From Massilia sp. CF038 (GTDB lineage: Bacteria > Pseudomonadota > Gammaproteobacteria > Burkholderiales > Burkholderiaceae_D), in contig NZ_FQWU01000001.1 in NCBI RefSeq assembly GCF_900129765.1, forward strand, positions 1,550,001 to 1,614,000: DNA of 64,000 nucleotides. The letters run 5' to 3'. The translations under genes and the position numbers were made by a program. Within the stretch, counting starts at the first letter, position 1. Every line of letters begins with the position of its first letter. Below the pieces are notes generated by a model. That model ran no database searches, had not been told where the DNA came from, and was given only the letters and a program-made list of their open reading frames with translations. Shown in pieces: positions 55,410 through 63,843 of the stretch.

Positions 55410-57076
55410 TCAGGATCGCACTTGCGCAACTGAACCCCACTGTGGGCGACCTGGCTGGCAATGCCGCGGCGATCATTGGCGCCATGCACAGCACCCAGGC
55501 CGAGCTGCTGGTGTGCACCGAACTGTCTTTGTGTGGCTACTACCCTGGCGACTTGCTGGAGGAAGAATCGTTTCTGCGCCGCGTCGATCACGCGCTTGAA
55601 GATGTGCTGGCCGCCTCGCGCACGGTGCCGGCGCTGGTGACCGTGATTGGGACCGTGCGCCGCAATCGCGGACCGGGCAAGCCGCTGTTCAATGCCTTGC
55701 TGGCGATCCAAAATGGCGCCATCGTCGCCGAATATTACAAGCAACTGCTGCCCACGTACGGCATTTTCGACGAGCGCCGCCATTTCGAGCCAGGGCCGGA
55801 AGGTGCCTGCCTGCTGGAGGTGGCCGGCAAAACAGTCGGCTTCCTGATCTGCGAAGATGGCTGGAACAGCGACGGGCGTGACTACAAGGTCGATCCGTTC
55901 GCGGCATTGCGTGCCGCAGCACCGGACCTGGTGGTCAGCATCAACGCCAGTCCGTCGAATATCGGCAAACGCGCGCAGCGCCACGCATTATTTAATGCCG
56001 CTGCGATGAAAAACAAGCTGCCGATTGTGTATGTGAATCAGGTTGGCGGGCAGGATCAGCTGGTCTTTGACGGCGCCTCGTTTGCCGTGTCGCCAGCGCA
56101 GGGTGTCGCTTTTGAAATGCCCGCATTCGAAACGGGTATCGACGTTGTGGCTTTTGACGATGGCCGCTTCACCGGCCAGTTGCAGGGCAGGGCAATGCCC
56201 GACACGGAATTGGCGCGGCGCCAGATCGTGCTTGGCTTGCAGGACTATGCGCGCTGTTGCGGCTTCAAGAAGGCCGTCGTGGGATGCTCCGGCGGTATCG
56301 ATTCGGCATTGACGCTGGCGCTGGCGATAGAAGCGCTGGGCGCTGCCAATGTGACGGCCATTACGATGCCGTCCGCATTTTCCAGCGAAGGGTCGGTCAG
56401 CGATTCGGTCACTCTGTGCCGCAATCTGGGAATCCGTCTGCACACCCATCCCATTCTTGACCTGGTCAGGCAATATGGCACAGGGTTTGAAAGCGCTTTT
56501 GACGCGCCCTTGCAGGGATTGACACTGGAAAACCTGCAGGCAAGGGTGCGGGGGACCATTCTGATGGCGTATTCGAATGCGTCCGGCGCCTTGCTTCTGA
56601 CGACCGGTAACAAGAGCGAAATCTCGGTTGGCTATTGCACGCTGTACGGCGACACCAACGGCGGTCTGGGCCTGATTGGCGATTTGTACAAGACGGAAGT
56701 GTATGCCTTGTCGCGCCACGTGAATCAGGTAGCCGGACGTGAAATCATTCCCGAACCGGTACTGAGCAAGCCGCCGTCGGCCGAATTGGCACCGGGCCAG
56801 CAGGATACCGACAGCTTGCCGCCATACGAGGTGCTGGACGAGATCTTGAAATGGCATATCGAAGGTTCGCGCCTGCCTGCTGCGCAAGCGCAGCACGCGC
56901 AGCAGTTCGTCGAACAGCTGCTCTTACAGCAGGGCGGCGCGGCACTGGTCAAGCGTATCCTTGGCATGGTGGCGCGCAATGAGTACAAACGCCGCCAGGC
57001 GCCGCCAATTATCCGGGTGCGTGCGCGCGCATTTGGCAGCGGCCGCCAGATGCCAATCGCAGCCCATTACGCCTGA
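55406..57076 (+). CDS. nadE: glutamine-dependent NAD+ synthetase
   Basis: The 556-residue protein has an N-terminal nitrilase-type amidase domain (catalytic Glu in '[13 protein letters not shown]', Lys in '[14 protein letters not shown]', Cys in '[12 protein letters not shown]'). The C-terminal synthetase domain has the PP-loop '[22 protein letters not shown]' and '[25 protein letters not shown]'. It amidates deamido-NAD to NAD using glutamine-derived ammonia. It overlaps pncB by 4 bp. Confidence 0.95.
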   Translation: MIRIALAQLNPTVGDLAGNAAAIIGAMHSTQAELLVCTELSLCGYYPGDLLEEESFLRRVDHALEDVLAASRTVPALVTVIGTVRRNRGPGKPLFNALLAIQNGAIVAEYYKQLLPTYGIFDERRHFEPGPEGACLLEVAGKTVGFLICEDGWNSDGRDYKVDPFAALRAAAPDLVVSINASPSNIGKRAQRHALFNAAAMKNKLPIVYVNQVGGQDQLVFDGASFAVSPAQGVAFEMPAFETGIDVVAFDDGRFTGQLQGRAMPDTELARRQIVLGLQDYARCCGFKKAVVGCSGGIDSALTLALAIEALGAANVTAITMPSAFSSEGSVSDSVTLCRNLGIRLHTHPILDLVRQYGTGFESAFDAPLQGLTLENLQARVRGTILMAYSNASGALLLTTGNKSEISVGYCTLYGDTNGGLGLIGDLYKTEVYALSRHVNQVAGREIIPEPVLSKPPSAELAPGQQDTDSLPPYEVLDEILKWHIEGSRLPAAQAQHAQQFVEQLLLQQGGAALVKRILGMVARNEYKRRQAPPIIRVRARAFGSGRQMPIAAHYA

Positions 57077-57090
57077 AAGCGAGTATGTGA

Positions 57091-58119
57091 ATGAACGTCG
57101 CAGTCCTTATTGGCCGATTTCAGCCATTTCATCTGGGCCATGCCAGTTTGCTGGCAAAGGCATTGGCAATTGCCCCAAAAGTTATTCTGGTTTTGGGGTC
57201 ATCTTTCCACGCGCGCAATGCGAAAAATCCGTTCAGCTGGCAGGAGCGGGTGGCAATGATTCAGGCATCGCTCACTGAAGCGGAACGCGCACGCGTGCAC
57301 TTTGTGCCGGTGCGTGACTATTATGATGACCAGCGCTGGTCAGCAGCAGTCCAGAAAAAGGTGGAGCAAGCCGCGGGGGTGGGCGCGGTCATCACACTGG
57401 TTGGTTATGAAAAGGACGCCTCGAGCTATTACCTGAATCATTTTCCGCAGTGGCAAATGGAGACGGTGGCAATGACATCGGCCATCGACGCAACCGACAT
57501 CCGGCGCGCCTATTTTGAGTCTGAAAACATGGACGTCACCCTGAGCGTGCTGGCGCCCTCCATCCCGCTGCCGGTGCGTCAGTATTTGCGGACCTGGAGC
57601 CTGTTGCCCGACTATGCGACGCTGGTGGAAGAACACCGCTTCATCGCGAAATACAAAACGGCCTGGGCGAAAGCGCCGTATGCACCGATGTTTGTGACCG
57701 TCGATGCAGTGGTGCGTTGTGCCGGGCACGTGCTGCTGATCCAGCGCGGCGGCCAGCCGGGCAAGGGACAATGGGCAGTTCCAGGTGGCTTCCTGGAACA
57801 GCAGGAGCGTTTGCTGCAATCGGCCATTCGCGAACTGGCGGAAGAAACGCAGCTCGGTGTGCTGGCATCGTCGCTGGAAGGCGCTCTGGTGGAAGTGAAG
57901 GTATTCGACCATCCCGGGCGCAGCCAGCGTGGCCGCACCATCACGCATGCCCATTACTTCGATCTCGCGCTGGACAGTTTGCCGGTGGCGGAAGCGGCCG
58001 ACGATGCCGCGCTGCTGCGCTGGGTGCCAATTGCCGATCTGGCGCACATGGAAGCGGACTTCTATGAAGACCATTTCCACATCCTTGATCAATTTCTGCA
58101 TTTGAGCAGCGATGACTGA
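57091..58119 (+). CDS. nadM: bifunctional NMN adenylyltransferase/Nudix hydrolase
   Basis: The 342-residue protein has an N-terminal nucleotidyltransferase domain with 'VLIGRFQPFHLGHASLL' (HxGH type) and 'FSWQERVAMIQ', which adenylates NMN or NaMN. The C-terminal Nudix domain has 'GQWAVPGGFLEQQERLLQSAIRELAEETQLG', likely an ADP-ribose or related pyrophosphatase. The Nudix box has Gln where the second-last consensus Gly usually sits. This fusion is known from other NrtR operons. It starts 14 bp after nadE and overlaps pnuC by 8 bp. Confidence 0.92.
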   Translation: MNVAVLIGRFQPFHLGHASLLAKALAIAPKVILVLGSSFHARNAKNPFSWQERVAMIQASLTEAERARVHFVPVRDYYDDQRWSAAVQKKVEQAAGVGAVITLVGYEKDASSYYLNHFPQWQMETVAMTSAIDATDIRRAYFESENMDVTLSVLAPSIPLPVRQYLRTWSLLPDYATLVEEHRFIAKYKTAWAKAPYAPMFVTVDAVVRCAGHVLLIQRGGQPGKGQWAVPGGFLEQQERLLQSAIRELAEETQLGVLASSLEGALVEVKVFDHPGRSQRGRTITHAHYFDLALDSLPVAEAADDAALLRWVPIADLAHMEADFYEDHFHILDQFLHLSSDD

Positions 58120-58711
58120 GCCGCTTGAAATTGCAGCCAACGTTGCGACGGGCATCGCCATTTTTCTGGCCGGAAGAAACAATGTGCATACCTGGTGGAC
58201 CGGCATTGTCGGATGCAGCCTGTTTGCCATCTTGTTTTACCAGACCAATCTGTACGCGGATGTCTTGTTGCAGGTCTTCTTTATTGCCTCAAGTGCGCTT
58301 GGCTGGTGGCAATGGCTAAAGGGCAATCATGGCAAGGTTTTGCCAGTGACAAACGCCAGCGCACGCACCTTGCTGCTGATTGCTCCCATCGGTCTGCTGA
58401 CCACGGCGGCCTACGGCGCTTTGCTGCACTACTACACAAATGCCTATGCACCCTTCATGGATTCGGCTGTGCTGGTTTTCAGCATCCTTGCGCAGCTCCT
58501 GCTGTTGCAACGCCGCGTAGAAAACTGGCCGCTGTGGGTGCTGGTCAATTCAATTGCCGTGCCCTTGTATGCGAGCCGGGGTTTGTACCTGACGTCCATC
58601 CTGTATGCCTGCTACTGGGTCAACGCCCTGGTATCGTGGCATGCGTGGCGCAAACTGGCGCGCGCCGACGGATCGCCTATACTGTCGGCCATTGATCCCT
58701 CCACCACCTGA
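58112..58711 (+). CDS. pnuC: PnuC-family nicotinamide riboside transporter
   Basis: The 199-residue protein has six to seven hydrophobic helices. PnuC marks are 'NVHTWWTGIVGCSLFAILFYQTNLYADVLLQVFFIASSALGWWQW' and 'NWPLWVLVNSIAVPLYASRGLYLTSILYACYWVNALVSW' (conserved Trp, Asn, Gln and Tyr). It imports nicotinamide riboside by facilitated diffusion, with NadM or a kinase trapping the product. It overlaps nadM by 8 bp. Confidence 0.93.
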   Translation: MTEPLEIAANVATGIAIFLAGRNNVHTWWTGIVGCSLFAILFYQTNLYADVLLQVFFIASSALGWWQWLKGNHGKVLPVTNASARTLLLIAPIGLLTTAAYGALLHYYTNAYAPFMDSAVLVFSILAQLLLLQRRVENWPLWVLVNSIAVPLYASRGLYLTSILYACYWVNALVSWHAWRKLARADGSPILSAIDPSTT

Positions 58712-58722
58712 AGAAGATTGCC

Positions 58723-58950
58723 ATGACTGTTTTTGCTGCTTCCATTTTCGATGCCACCGTCGTTTTCGAGGGCAATGAACTGTTCAAAGGGCAGGGCGCA
58801 GCGCGCGGCTGGGCAGACAAGGTCGCTGCCGAAATTGGCAGCCCGGTCAGCGTGGAAAAAGTCGGCACGGGCTGGGTATTGTGCGGCAATGTCGATGGTG
58901 TGTCATGCCGTTGGGGTATTCTTGGCCAGCGACTCAAGCGCCTTGACTGA
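58723..58950 (+). CDS. small protein of the NAD operon, unknown function (75 aa)
   Basis: The 75-residue protein 'MTVFAASIFDATVVFEGNELF...' has a short strand-rich N-terminus, a central helix ('ARGWADKVAAEIG') and 'GWVLCGNVDGVSCRWGILGQRLKRLD'. There is no signal peptide. ATG 58723 follows GAAGA, 11 bp after pnuC, so it is in the NAD operon. I do not recognise it. An inverted repeat AACTTGA-N11-TCAAGTT lies just downstream (58967-58991) without a T-tract. Confidence 0.7.
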   Translation: MTVFAASIFDATVVFEGNELFKGQGAARGWADKVAAEIGSPVSVEKVGTGWVLCGNVDGVSCRWGILGQRLKRLD

Positions 58951-59058
58951 AAGAGGATGATTTTCTGAACTTGATTTGCGCACAGTCAAGTTTGAACCGG
59001 GCCCAGCTTTTATTGTGAAACTAGCGAAGTCATTCTAGCAATTCACAAGGAGCGCATC

Positions 59059-59802
59059 TTGCATCCGAGCGACCAACCCCCGCCGACGCCCGGTCGGCCC
59101 AGTCTGATTAATTCCGATGATGAAGATTCAGCCAACCGTCCCCGCATTGTAGGCGGGCTCGATTGTCTCGATGGCGAGCCCGCCGCCAAATGGGGGCTTG
59201 CCAGGTTTCCCTGGGCATTATGTGGCGCACTGATGCTGGCCATCGGCGCGGCAACCATGCTCTGGTCGGGCGATGAAAGCGGCAAACAAATCATCGTGGC
59301 CGGAACCGAGCCGGTGATAGCCGAGCCGCCACCCTTGCAAAACTCTGCGGCCGATGAATTGCTCGATAGCGATGCGGCGCCGCCGATTTTGGTAAAAGAA
59401 ACGACGCCCGCCGCCGAACTAGCGCCCCCGACAGTCAAACGCATTGAACTAAAACGGGCGCCGCGTGCTATCGAGCATCGCGCGAAGGCCGCAAAACCGG
59501 CGAAGATGGTGACGTCTAAGAGGAAGGGCAAAGCGCCGATGCCCGTCAAGCGTAAGCCGATACTTTCCAGAACAGAGTTAATGTCCCAGGCAGACAAGGA
59601 AGTTGCGCTGCTAGCTGCGATGGTCACGCATACAAAAGCAACGACGTCCGGGCCGTCTCCATTCTTGGTGAAATGGAAGCAGTGTGGTGCGGCAAGGTCA
59701 GTCGCGGCAGCAAAACAATGCCGCGTTATCTTGTGCGCAGAGAGTGCCGATGCGGTCGAATGCCGTGGCGCACGTGGCAGTGGCGCGGGCATTCGGCCTT
59801 GA
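59059..59802 (+). CDS. hypothetical membrane protein with long cytoplasmic/periplasmic tail
   Basis: The TTG start at 59059 is supported by AAGGAG 6 bp upstream. The 247-residue protein has a Pro-rich N-terminus, one membrane helix ('WALCGALMLAIGAATMLW', ~53-70), a Pro/Ala/Lys-rich linker like TonB-type spacers, a basic region ('KRKGKAPMPVKRKPI') and a Cys-containing end ('VKWKQCGAARSVAAAKQCRVILC'). I do not recognise a family. An in-frame open stretch follows its TGA (59803-60054). It follows the NAD operon, but a 108-bp gap and a new ribosome site suggest a separate unit. Confidence 0.6.
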   Translation: MHPSDQPPPTPGRPSLINSDDEDSANRPRIVGGLDCLDGEPAAKWGLARFPWALCGALMLAIGAATMLWSGDESGKQIIVAGTEPVIAEPPPLQNSAADELLDSDAAPPILVKETTPAAELAPPTVKRIELKRAPRAIEHRAKAAKPAKMVTSKRKGKAPMPVKRKPILSRTELMSQADKEVALLAAMVTHTKATTSGPSPFLVKWKQCGAARSVAAAKQCRVILCAESADAVECRGARGSGAGIRP

Positions 59803-60054
59803 TTGTACTTTCGCAGCCCCAAAACGGCGTGTAATATCACGTTCCGGCCTGGTCTTACTGATAGCCTCACAATAGAGCCCGGCAAAAGCGCGACTGGCAT
59901 CGTTGTGCTGGAGCAGCGATTTCCGCAGTTCGAAACGGAGCGGAGAGCGCGCGAGCTCATTGTATTTTGGACCTATCGGCCCTATTTCCTTTCCAAGTTT
60001 AAGATCGTGAATCAAAACAGAGCTGGTGGCTGGTTCTCGACTGAGAAAGACTGA
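59803..60054 (+). pseudogene. possible gene remnant or interrupted continuation
   Basis: Directly after the TGA at 59800-59802 the same frame stays open for 83 codons. It reads protein-like sequence ('ITFRPGLTDSLTIEPGKSATGIVVLEQRFPQFETERRARELIVFWTY'). There is no ribosome site and only a TTG at its start. It may be the separated tail of the previous gene, a remnant, or chance. It occupies most of a 348-bp stretch without another gene. Confidence 0.3.
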
Positions 60055-60150
60055 CCAGTTCTGCAGGATGACATTTAAAGTCTGCAAAAATGAGAGAAAA
60101 AACCTGCCTGTTATACCGCGACTTGGGGAGCCAGATTAAGGGGGGAAACT

Positions 60151-60873
60151 TTGAAGTCACTTAAAGCAATCGTCACGGGGCACACCCATGGTCTCGGCGC
60201 CGCACTGGCAGCAGAATTGGATCGGCAAGCTATACCCGTCATGGGGCTGGCACGCGGTCAGTCAGATGCGCTGTCCCCCGAGAGCAGGCAAGTGCCCATC
60301 GATCTCGGTTCCACAGTCCTGTTGGGGGATTGGCTCAGAGGCCCTCAGCTGCAAGCGTTTCTTCAGGATGCCGATGTCGCATTGCTGATCAATAATGCCG
60401 GCATGGTGCAGCCGGTAGGCGCTTTGTTCGATCAGAATCCTGCGCAACTCGCTGCATCGGTCTCCTTGAATATTGCTGCTCCGCTGATGCTATCGGCTTC
60501 GGTGGCTGCCATCATGAAAGACCGCGAAACGCGCATTCTGCATATTTCCAGCGGGGCGGGGCGCAATGCTTATCCGGGTTGGAGCGTTTATTGTGCGACC
60601 AAAGCCGCTCTTGATCATCATGCGCGAGCGGTGGCCTTGGATGCCGCGCCTGGAGTCAGGATTTGCAGCCTGGCGCCGGGGGTGATTGATACTGCCATGC
60701 AGGCGCAGATTCGCGCGACGCCGGTGGCGCGGTTTCCGATTCGGCAGCGGTTTGTCGACCTCAAGGAGAGTGGGGGGCTGGTGTCGCCGGCGGATTGTGC
60801 GCGGGCGGTGGTGGGGTATTTGTTGAGTGAGCGGTTTGGGGAAAAGGCGGTGGATGATTTGCGGGGTGTCTGA
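60151..60873 (+). CDS. short-chain dehydrogenase/reductase (sepiapterin-reductase-like subgroup)
   Basis: The TTG start at 60151 has GGGGGG 5 bp upstream. The 240-residue protein has 'VTGHTHGLGAALAAEL' (TGxxxGxG), 'LLINNAGMVQPVG', Ser in 'ILHISSGAGRN' and 'YCATKAALDHHAR'. The substrate is unknown. The last ~150 bp are unusually rich in G and use G-heavy codons, unlike the body of the gene. A REP-like repeat follows. Confidence 0.88.
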   Translation: MKSLKAIVTGHTHGLGAALAAELDRQAIPVMGLARGQSDALSPESRQVPIDLGSTVLLGDWLRGPQLQAFLQDADVALLINNAGMVQPVGALFDQNPAQLAASVSLNIAAPLMLSASVAAIMKDRETRILHISSGAGRNAYPGWSVYCATKAALDHHARAVALDAAPGVRICSLAPGVIDTAMQAQIRATPVARFPIRQRFVDLKESGGLVSPADCARAVVGYLLSERFGEKAVDDLRGV

Positions 60874-60906
60874 CTCGGCGACACTGCGCGACGGTTCAAA
60901 GGTGCT

Positions 60907-60935
60907 ATGGGCCCCCGCCTCCGCGAGGGCGATGT
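60907..60935. repeat. single diverged REP-like copy
   Basis: ATGGGCCCCCGCCTCCGCGAGGGCGATGT matches the arm at 33309-33337 at 26 of 29 positions. It lies between the convergent ends of the SDR and GH16 genes, the same type of location as the first element. Confidence 0.65.
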
Positions 60936-60938
60936 AGA

Positions 60939-61826
60939 TTAGGGCTGGTAGATGCGGACGTAGTCGACTTCCATTTGCACGGGGAAGATGGCGTCATTCA
61001 CCGGGCCGCCCAGGTCCCCGCCTAAGGCCACGTTTAGTATTAGATACTGCGGCACGTCGAAGGGCCATTTCTTCACGTCGCCATCTTTTGGATTGGCAAA
61101 CTGGAAGAAGTATTTGTTATCCACGCCAACCACGATCTGGTCGGCCTCCCATCGCAGCTGGTAGTTATGGAAAGCATCGCAAGCGTCCGGCACCATGGTC
61201 GCCGCGCCTTTTTGGGTATTGATGGTGTGGTTGTAGGCTGCCGTGTGAACCGTGCCCAGAACCTCGCCCTGTTTCTTACCCACATGCTCCATGATGTCAA
61301 TTTCACCGACAAGAGGCCAGTCTGCGCCGCTGGTGCCCAGCATCCAGATGGCTGGCCAGGTGCCCAGACCGCACGGCAGCTTGGCCCGAATCTCGAAGAA
61401 ACCGTATTTCCACGCGGCTTTGCCTTGCGTGAGCAGGCGCGCAGAGGTGTAGGGCTGGCCACCGTAATCGGCAGCGGCGGTGAGGCGTTCCTTGCGTGCT
61501 TGAATGATCAGCTTGCCGTCGAAGATACGCGAATTTTCCACCCGGTCACGCGAATAATATTGCAGCTCGTTGTTGTACCAGCCATCCTTGTTGCGGCTGG
61601 TGTCGAAACCCCATTTACTCGCATCAGGCAAGCCGTTGACGTTGAATTCATCCGCCCAGACCAGTTTCCAGCCGGTCGGCACGCCGCCTACGGGCATGGC
61701 CGGTACGACCGGTGCCGGTGCTGCCGCAGCTGGCGCCGGCGCCGGCGCCGAGTTGGCGCTGCCGCCGCCGCAAGCCGTCAGCGCAACAAAACTCGTGCAT
61801 AGCAATTGCAGTTTGACTCGATTCAT
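60939..61826 (-). CDS. GH16 family beta-glucanase lipoprotein
   Basis: ATG 61826 behind AGGGGGAG gives 295 residues. The signal ends in a lipobox 'LTACGGG' (Cys ~19), followed by an Ala/Pro linker. The catalytic domain contains 'WKLVWADEFNVNGLPDASKW', 'YYSRDRVENSRIFDGKLIIQARKE', 'KYGFFEIRAKLPCGLGTWPAIWMLG' and the active-site motif 'GEIDIMEHVG' (two Glu and Asp, ExDxxE). It would cleave beta-1,3- or mixed-linked glucans (laminarin type) at the cell surface. A LacI-type operator lies 64 bp upstream. The same operator precedes the TonB receptor at 63844. Confidence 0.92.
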   Translation of the reverse strand: MNRVKLQLLCTSFVALTACGGGSANSAPAPAPAAAAPAPVVPAMPVGGVPTGWKLVWADEFNVNGLPDASKWGFDTSRNKDGWYNNELQYYSRDRVENSRIFDGKLIIQARKERLTAAADYGGQPYTSARLLTQGKAAWKYGFFEIRAKLPCGLGTWPAIWMLGTSGADWPLVGEIDIMEHVGKKQGEVLGTVHTAAYNHTINTQKGAATMVPDACDAFHNYQLRWEADQIVVGVDNKYFFQFANPKDGDVKKWPFDVPQYLILNVALGGDLGGPVNDAIFPVQMEVDYVRIYQP

Positions 61827-61889
61827 CGCTCCCCCTTCATGGTATGTCGAGCAAACTATCACCAATTAATCCGCTTCTCCACCATTTTT

Positions 61890-61903
61890 TGGAAACGTTC
61901 CCA
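61890..61903 (-). promoter_or_regulatory. LacI-type operator upstream of GH16 gene
   Basis: TGGAAACGTTCCCA is a near-perfect 14-bp palindrome with the central CG of LacI/GalR-family operators. Read on the minus strand (TGGGAACGTTTCCA) it differs at one base from the site at 63688. It sits between the upstream gene's terminator and the GH16 start. Confidence 0.65.
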
Positions 61904-61956
61904 GTGAGTGCAAAAACACAACAACAATTTTTGCTGCACCTGCGATAGTACGGACG

Positions 61957-61983
61957 AAAAAAATGCCCACGCGAAGTGGGCAT
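61957..61983 (-). terminator. intrinsic terminator of the KGG stress protein gene
   Basis: On the minus strand ATGCCCAC-TTCGC-GTGGGCAT forms a perfect 8-bp stem followed by a run of T's (A-run 61957-61963 on the plus strand). It lies 20 bp past the stop of the gene at 62003. Confidence 0.9.
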
Positions 61984-62002
61984 GGGCTAATCACCTACTC
62001 GA

Positions 62003-62437
62003 TCAGCGCGAGCCGGAGGAGCTGCCGGATTTGCCGCCGGAGCGCGACGAGCCGCTATCGGAGTCGGATTGCTTGCTGCTGCCCGACTTGCCGCCCGAGC
62101 GCGATGAACCGCTGTCAGAATCCGACTGCTTGTTGCTGCCCGACGAACCGCGCGAGCCGCTGTCCGAACCGCTTTGCTGATTGCCGCCACCGTGGCTCAT
62201 CTTGCCTGCCTCGCGTGCTTCTTCCGAGGTGAACTCGTGCGCGTTGCCCGAGGCGTGTGCCGCACGGCCGCCTTCAGCGGCGATTTCACGCTGACGCTCT
62301 GGATCCATCGATGCAAAGCCGCGGTTGCTGGTGTCACCGCTCTGGTTGTTGCCACCCTGGTTACCGCCGCGGTTGCCACCCTTGTTGTCCGATTGGTTGT
62401 TGCCTTTGTTATTGCCGCCTTGATTGTTCGTTGCCAT
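62003..62437 (-). CDS. KGG-type stress-induced protein with Ser/Gly-rich repeat tail
   Basis: ATG 62437 after AGGAG gives 144 residues. An Asn/Gly-rich start ('NNKGNNQSDNKGGNRGGNQGG') leads to the conserved core 'GFASMDPERQREIAAEGGRAAHASGNAHEFTSEEAREAG' of the KGG/YciG-like family (related to Con-10). The tail is Ser/Gly/Lys-rich, containing a 19-residue unit repeated twice. YciG-like proteins are linked to general stress and, in enterobacteria, motility. The protein is hydrophilic and probably disordered. Confidence 0.85.
   Translation of the reverse strand: MATNNQGGNNKGNNQSDNKGGNRGGNQGGNNQSGDTSNRGFASMDPERQREIAAEGGRAAHASGNAHEFTSEEAREAGKMSHGGGNQQSGSDSGSRGSSGSNKQSDSDSGSSRSGGKSGSSKQSDSDSGSSRSGGKSGSSSGSR
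62028..62141. repeat. two 57-bp tandem repeats in the stress protein gene
   Basis: 62028-62084 and 62085-62141 encode the same 19-residue Ser/Gly/Asp/Lys unit ('SKQSDSDSGSSRSGG' core). They differ mainly at third codon positions, so the protein repeat is under selection. Confidence 0.8.
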
Positions 62438-62601
62438 GGTTAATCTCCTGATGTTTTCGTTGATGAAACCCGCTTCAAACTTGTGCTCGATTGCGAGAGA
62501 CTCCATCGTAGGCGAACGCAGCTGCGCACTGAGTCGGTGCATTTCCAGCGCGCTTGTAGGAAAGCGCTGCCCTGACTCAGTCTGCATTGGACTACGAAAT
62601 T

Positions 62602-63555
62602 TCAGGCTGGAACAAGCTCCTCGTCAACTGCATGCACGCGCACGGACCACACCACACCGACAGTCAGTAAGGCCATCGCCGCGATCTCCAATGGGCGTGG
62701 CAAACGGTGCACGTAAATGAACCCGTACAGCAGCGCAAACAAGGTTTCAAACAAGATCAATTGGCCCGACAAGGTGACTGGCACGCGCCGGCTAGCGATG
62801 TTCCACAGATGATTGCCGATCACTGATGCACCCAGTGCCAGCAGGGTGTTGGTGATCCAGAACATCGTCCAGTTGCGGCCGCTGGCCGCGCCTGCCGCGC
62901 CAGTGACAGCGTCATGCCACACCGCCAGGCACAGCACACCAATCACCAGTGCGATGATGCCGCTGGCCAGGCCGTACAGGGCAGACCACTCGGCGCTGCT
63001 GAAATGGGGATTGCGTTTCAGATAGCGCGCATTGTCGATCGCGTACCAGCTCCAGCACAGCAAGGCGCCCGTTGCGCACAGCAGACCGAGCAAAATGTGG
63101 CCAGGGCGCGCGTCTGCCAGCTGCGCTTGCTGGAATACGTCAAGGTTGATGCATGCAATGCCAATGGCCACGATGATCAAGGGCAGCGCCAGCGATTTGA
63201 GGGGCAGGGCGCCATGGTCCTTGCGGCCCATGAGCGTGACGGCAATTGGCAACACGCCGATGATGAGCGAGGTGGGGGCGACGCCTGCCAGCTTCACGCC
63301 CAGCGCAAGCAACATGTAATAGACGATGTTGCCAGCCAGCGCATGCCGCAGCAAGGCCGCGTAGTCGCTGCGCTCGAGCCGGCCGAACAAGCCTTTCAGC
63401 CGGGGCAGCATCAGGCCGAAGGCGATCGCTCCATACGCTGTGTAGCGGCCAACGGCCAGTTCCACTGGCGTGAACGCCGGCAGCAACTCCGGCACGATGA
63501 ACACCATGCCCCACATGGCCCCGGCCAATAGACCACACAACACGCCTGTCCACAT
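62602..63555 (-). CDS. DMT-superfamily (EamA-like) transporter
   Basis: The 317-residue protein has about ten hydrophobic helices in two EamA-like halves ('GLLAGAMWGMVFIVPELLPAFTPVELAVGRYTAYG' at the start; 'LLALGASVIGNHLWNIASRRVPVTLSGQLILFETLFALLYGFI' near the end). It is an inner-membrane drug/metabolite exporter, and the substrate is unknown. Start ATG 63555. The 164 bp between it and the stress gene show no clear site. Confidence 0.88.
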   Translation of the reverse strand: MWTGVLCGLLAGAMWGMVFIVPELLPAFTPVELAVGRYTAYGAIAFGLMLPRLKGLFGRLERSDYAALLRHALAGNIVYYMLLALGVKLAGVAPTSLIIGVLPIAVTLMGRKDHGALPLKSLALPLIIVAIGIACINLDVFQQAQLADARPGHILLGLLCATGALLCWSWYAIDNARYLKRNPHFSSAEWSALYGLASGIIALVIGVLCLAVWHDAVTGAAGAASGRNWTMFWITNTLLALGASVIGNHLWNIASRRVPVTLSGQLILFETLFALLYGFIYVHRLPRPLEIAAMALLTVGVVWSVRVHAVDEELVPA

Positions 63556-63646
63556 ACGCCGATCCCATAGAGTGAATCGGCTAGTGTCTCACAGCGTTGC
63601 ACTGTGTGTGAAATGCGAAACTATTGCAACGCCGCATAAAGTCTCG

Positions 63647-63676
63647 TTGACATCGAAAAACAATGGGTGTTATATT
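63647..63676 (+). promoter_or_regulatory. sigma70 promoter of the leader RNA/TonB receptor
   Basis: A perfect -35 TTGACA (63647-63652) is followed after 18 bp by TATATT (63671-63676). Transcription would begin about 63683. It is the strongest promoter I see in the window. Confidence 0.75.
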
Positions 63677-63687
63677 TTGCCATCGAT

Positions 63688-63701
63688 TGGGAGCGTTTCC
63701 A
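63688..63701 (+). promoter_or_regulatory. LacI-type operator at the TonB receptor promoter
   Basis: TGGGAGCGTTTCCA lies at about +4 to +18 from the predicted start, the classical place for a repressor. It differs at one base from the operator upstream of the GH16 gene. Confidence 0.65.
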
Positions 63702-63751
63702 ATTAAAAGGAAACAGCTGCTTCCAGTGAGTACTGAACGTTGGTGTGATTC

Positions 63752-63783
63752 ACCGGCGCCGAGGTGGCGCCGGTATTTTTTCT
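63752..63783 (+). terminator. intrinsic terminator upstream of the TonB receptor
   Basis: ACCGGCGCC-GAGGT-GGCGCCGGT forms a perfect 9-bp GC-rich stem with a 5-nt loop, followed by ATTTTTTCT. It points toward the receptor gene. Confidence 0.9.
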
Positions 63784-63843
63784 CATGCCGGCAAGCTGCG
63801 AGCAGCACCCAGAAGTTGACAACGAAAATAACAAGGAGACGCG

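Larger units (their letters stand above)
63684..63783 (+). ncRNA. putative leader RNA or small RNA of about 100 nt
   Basis: The region between the promoter and the terminator has no open frame of note. It can form a stem GTTTCC-AATTAAAA-GGAAAC (63695-63714) and ends in a strong intrinsic terminator 60 bp before the receptor ATG. It is either an independent sRNA or an attenuated leader of the receptor gene. Confidence 0.5.
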
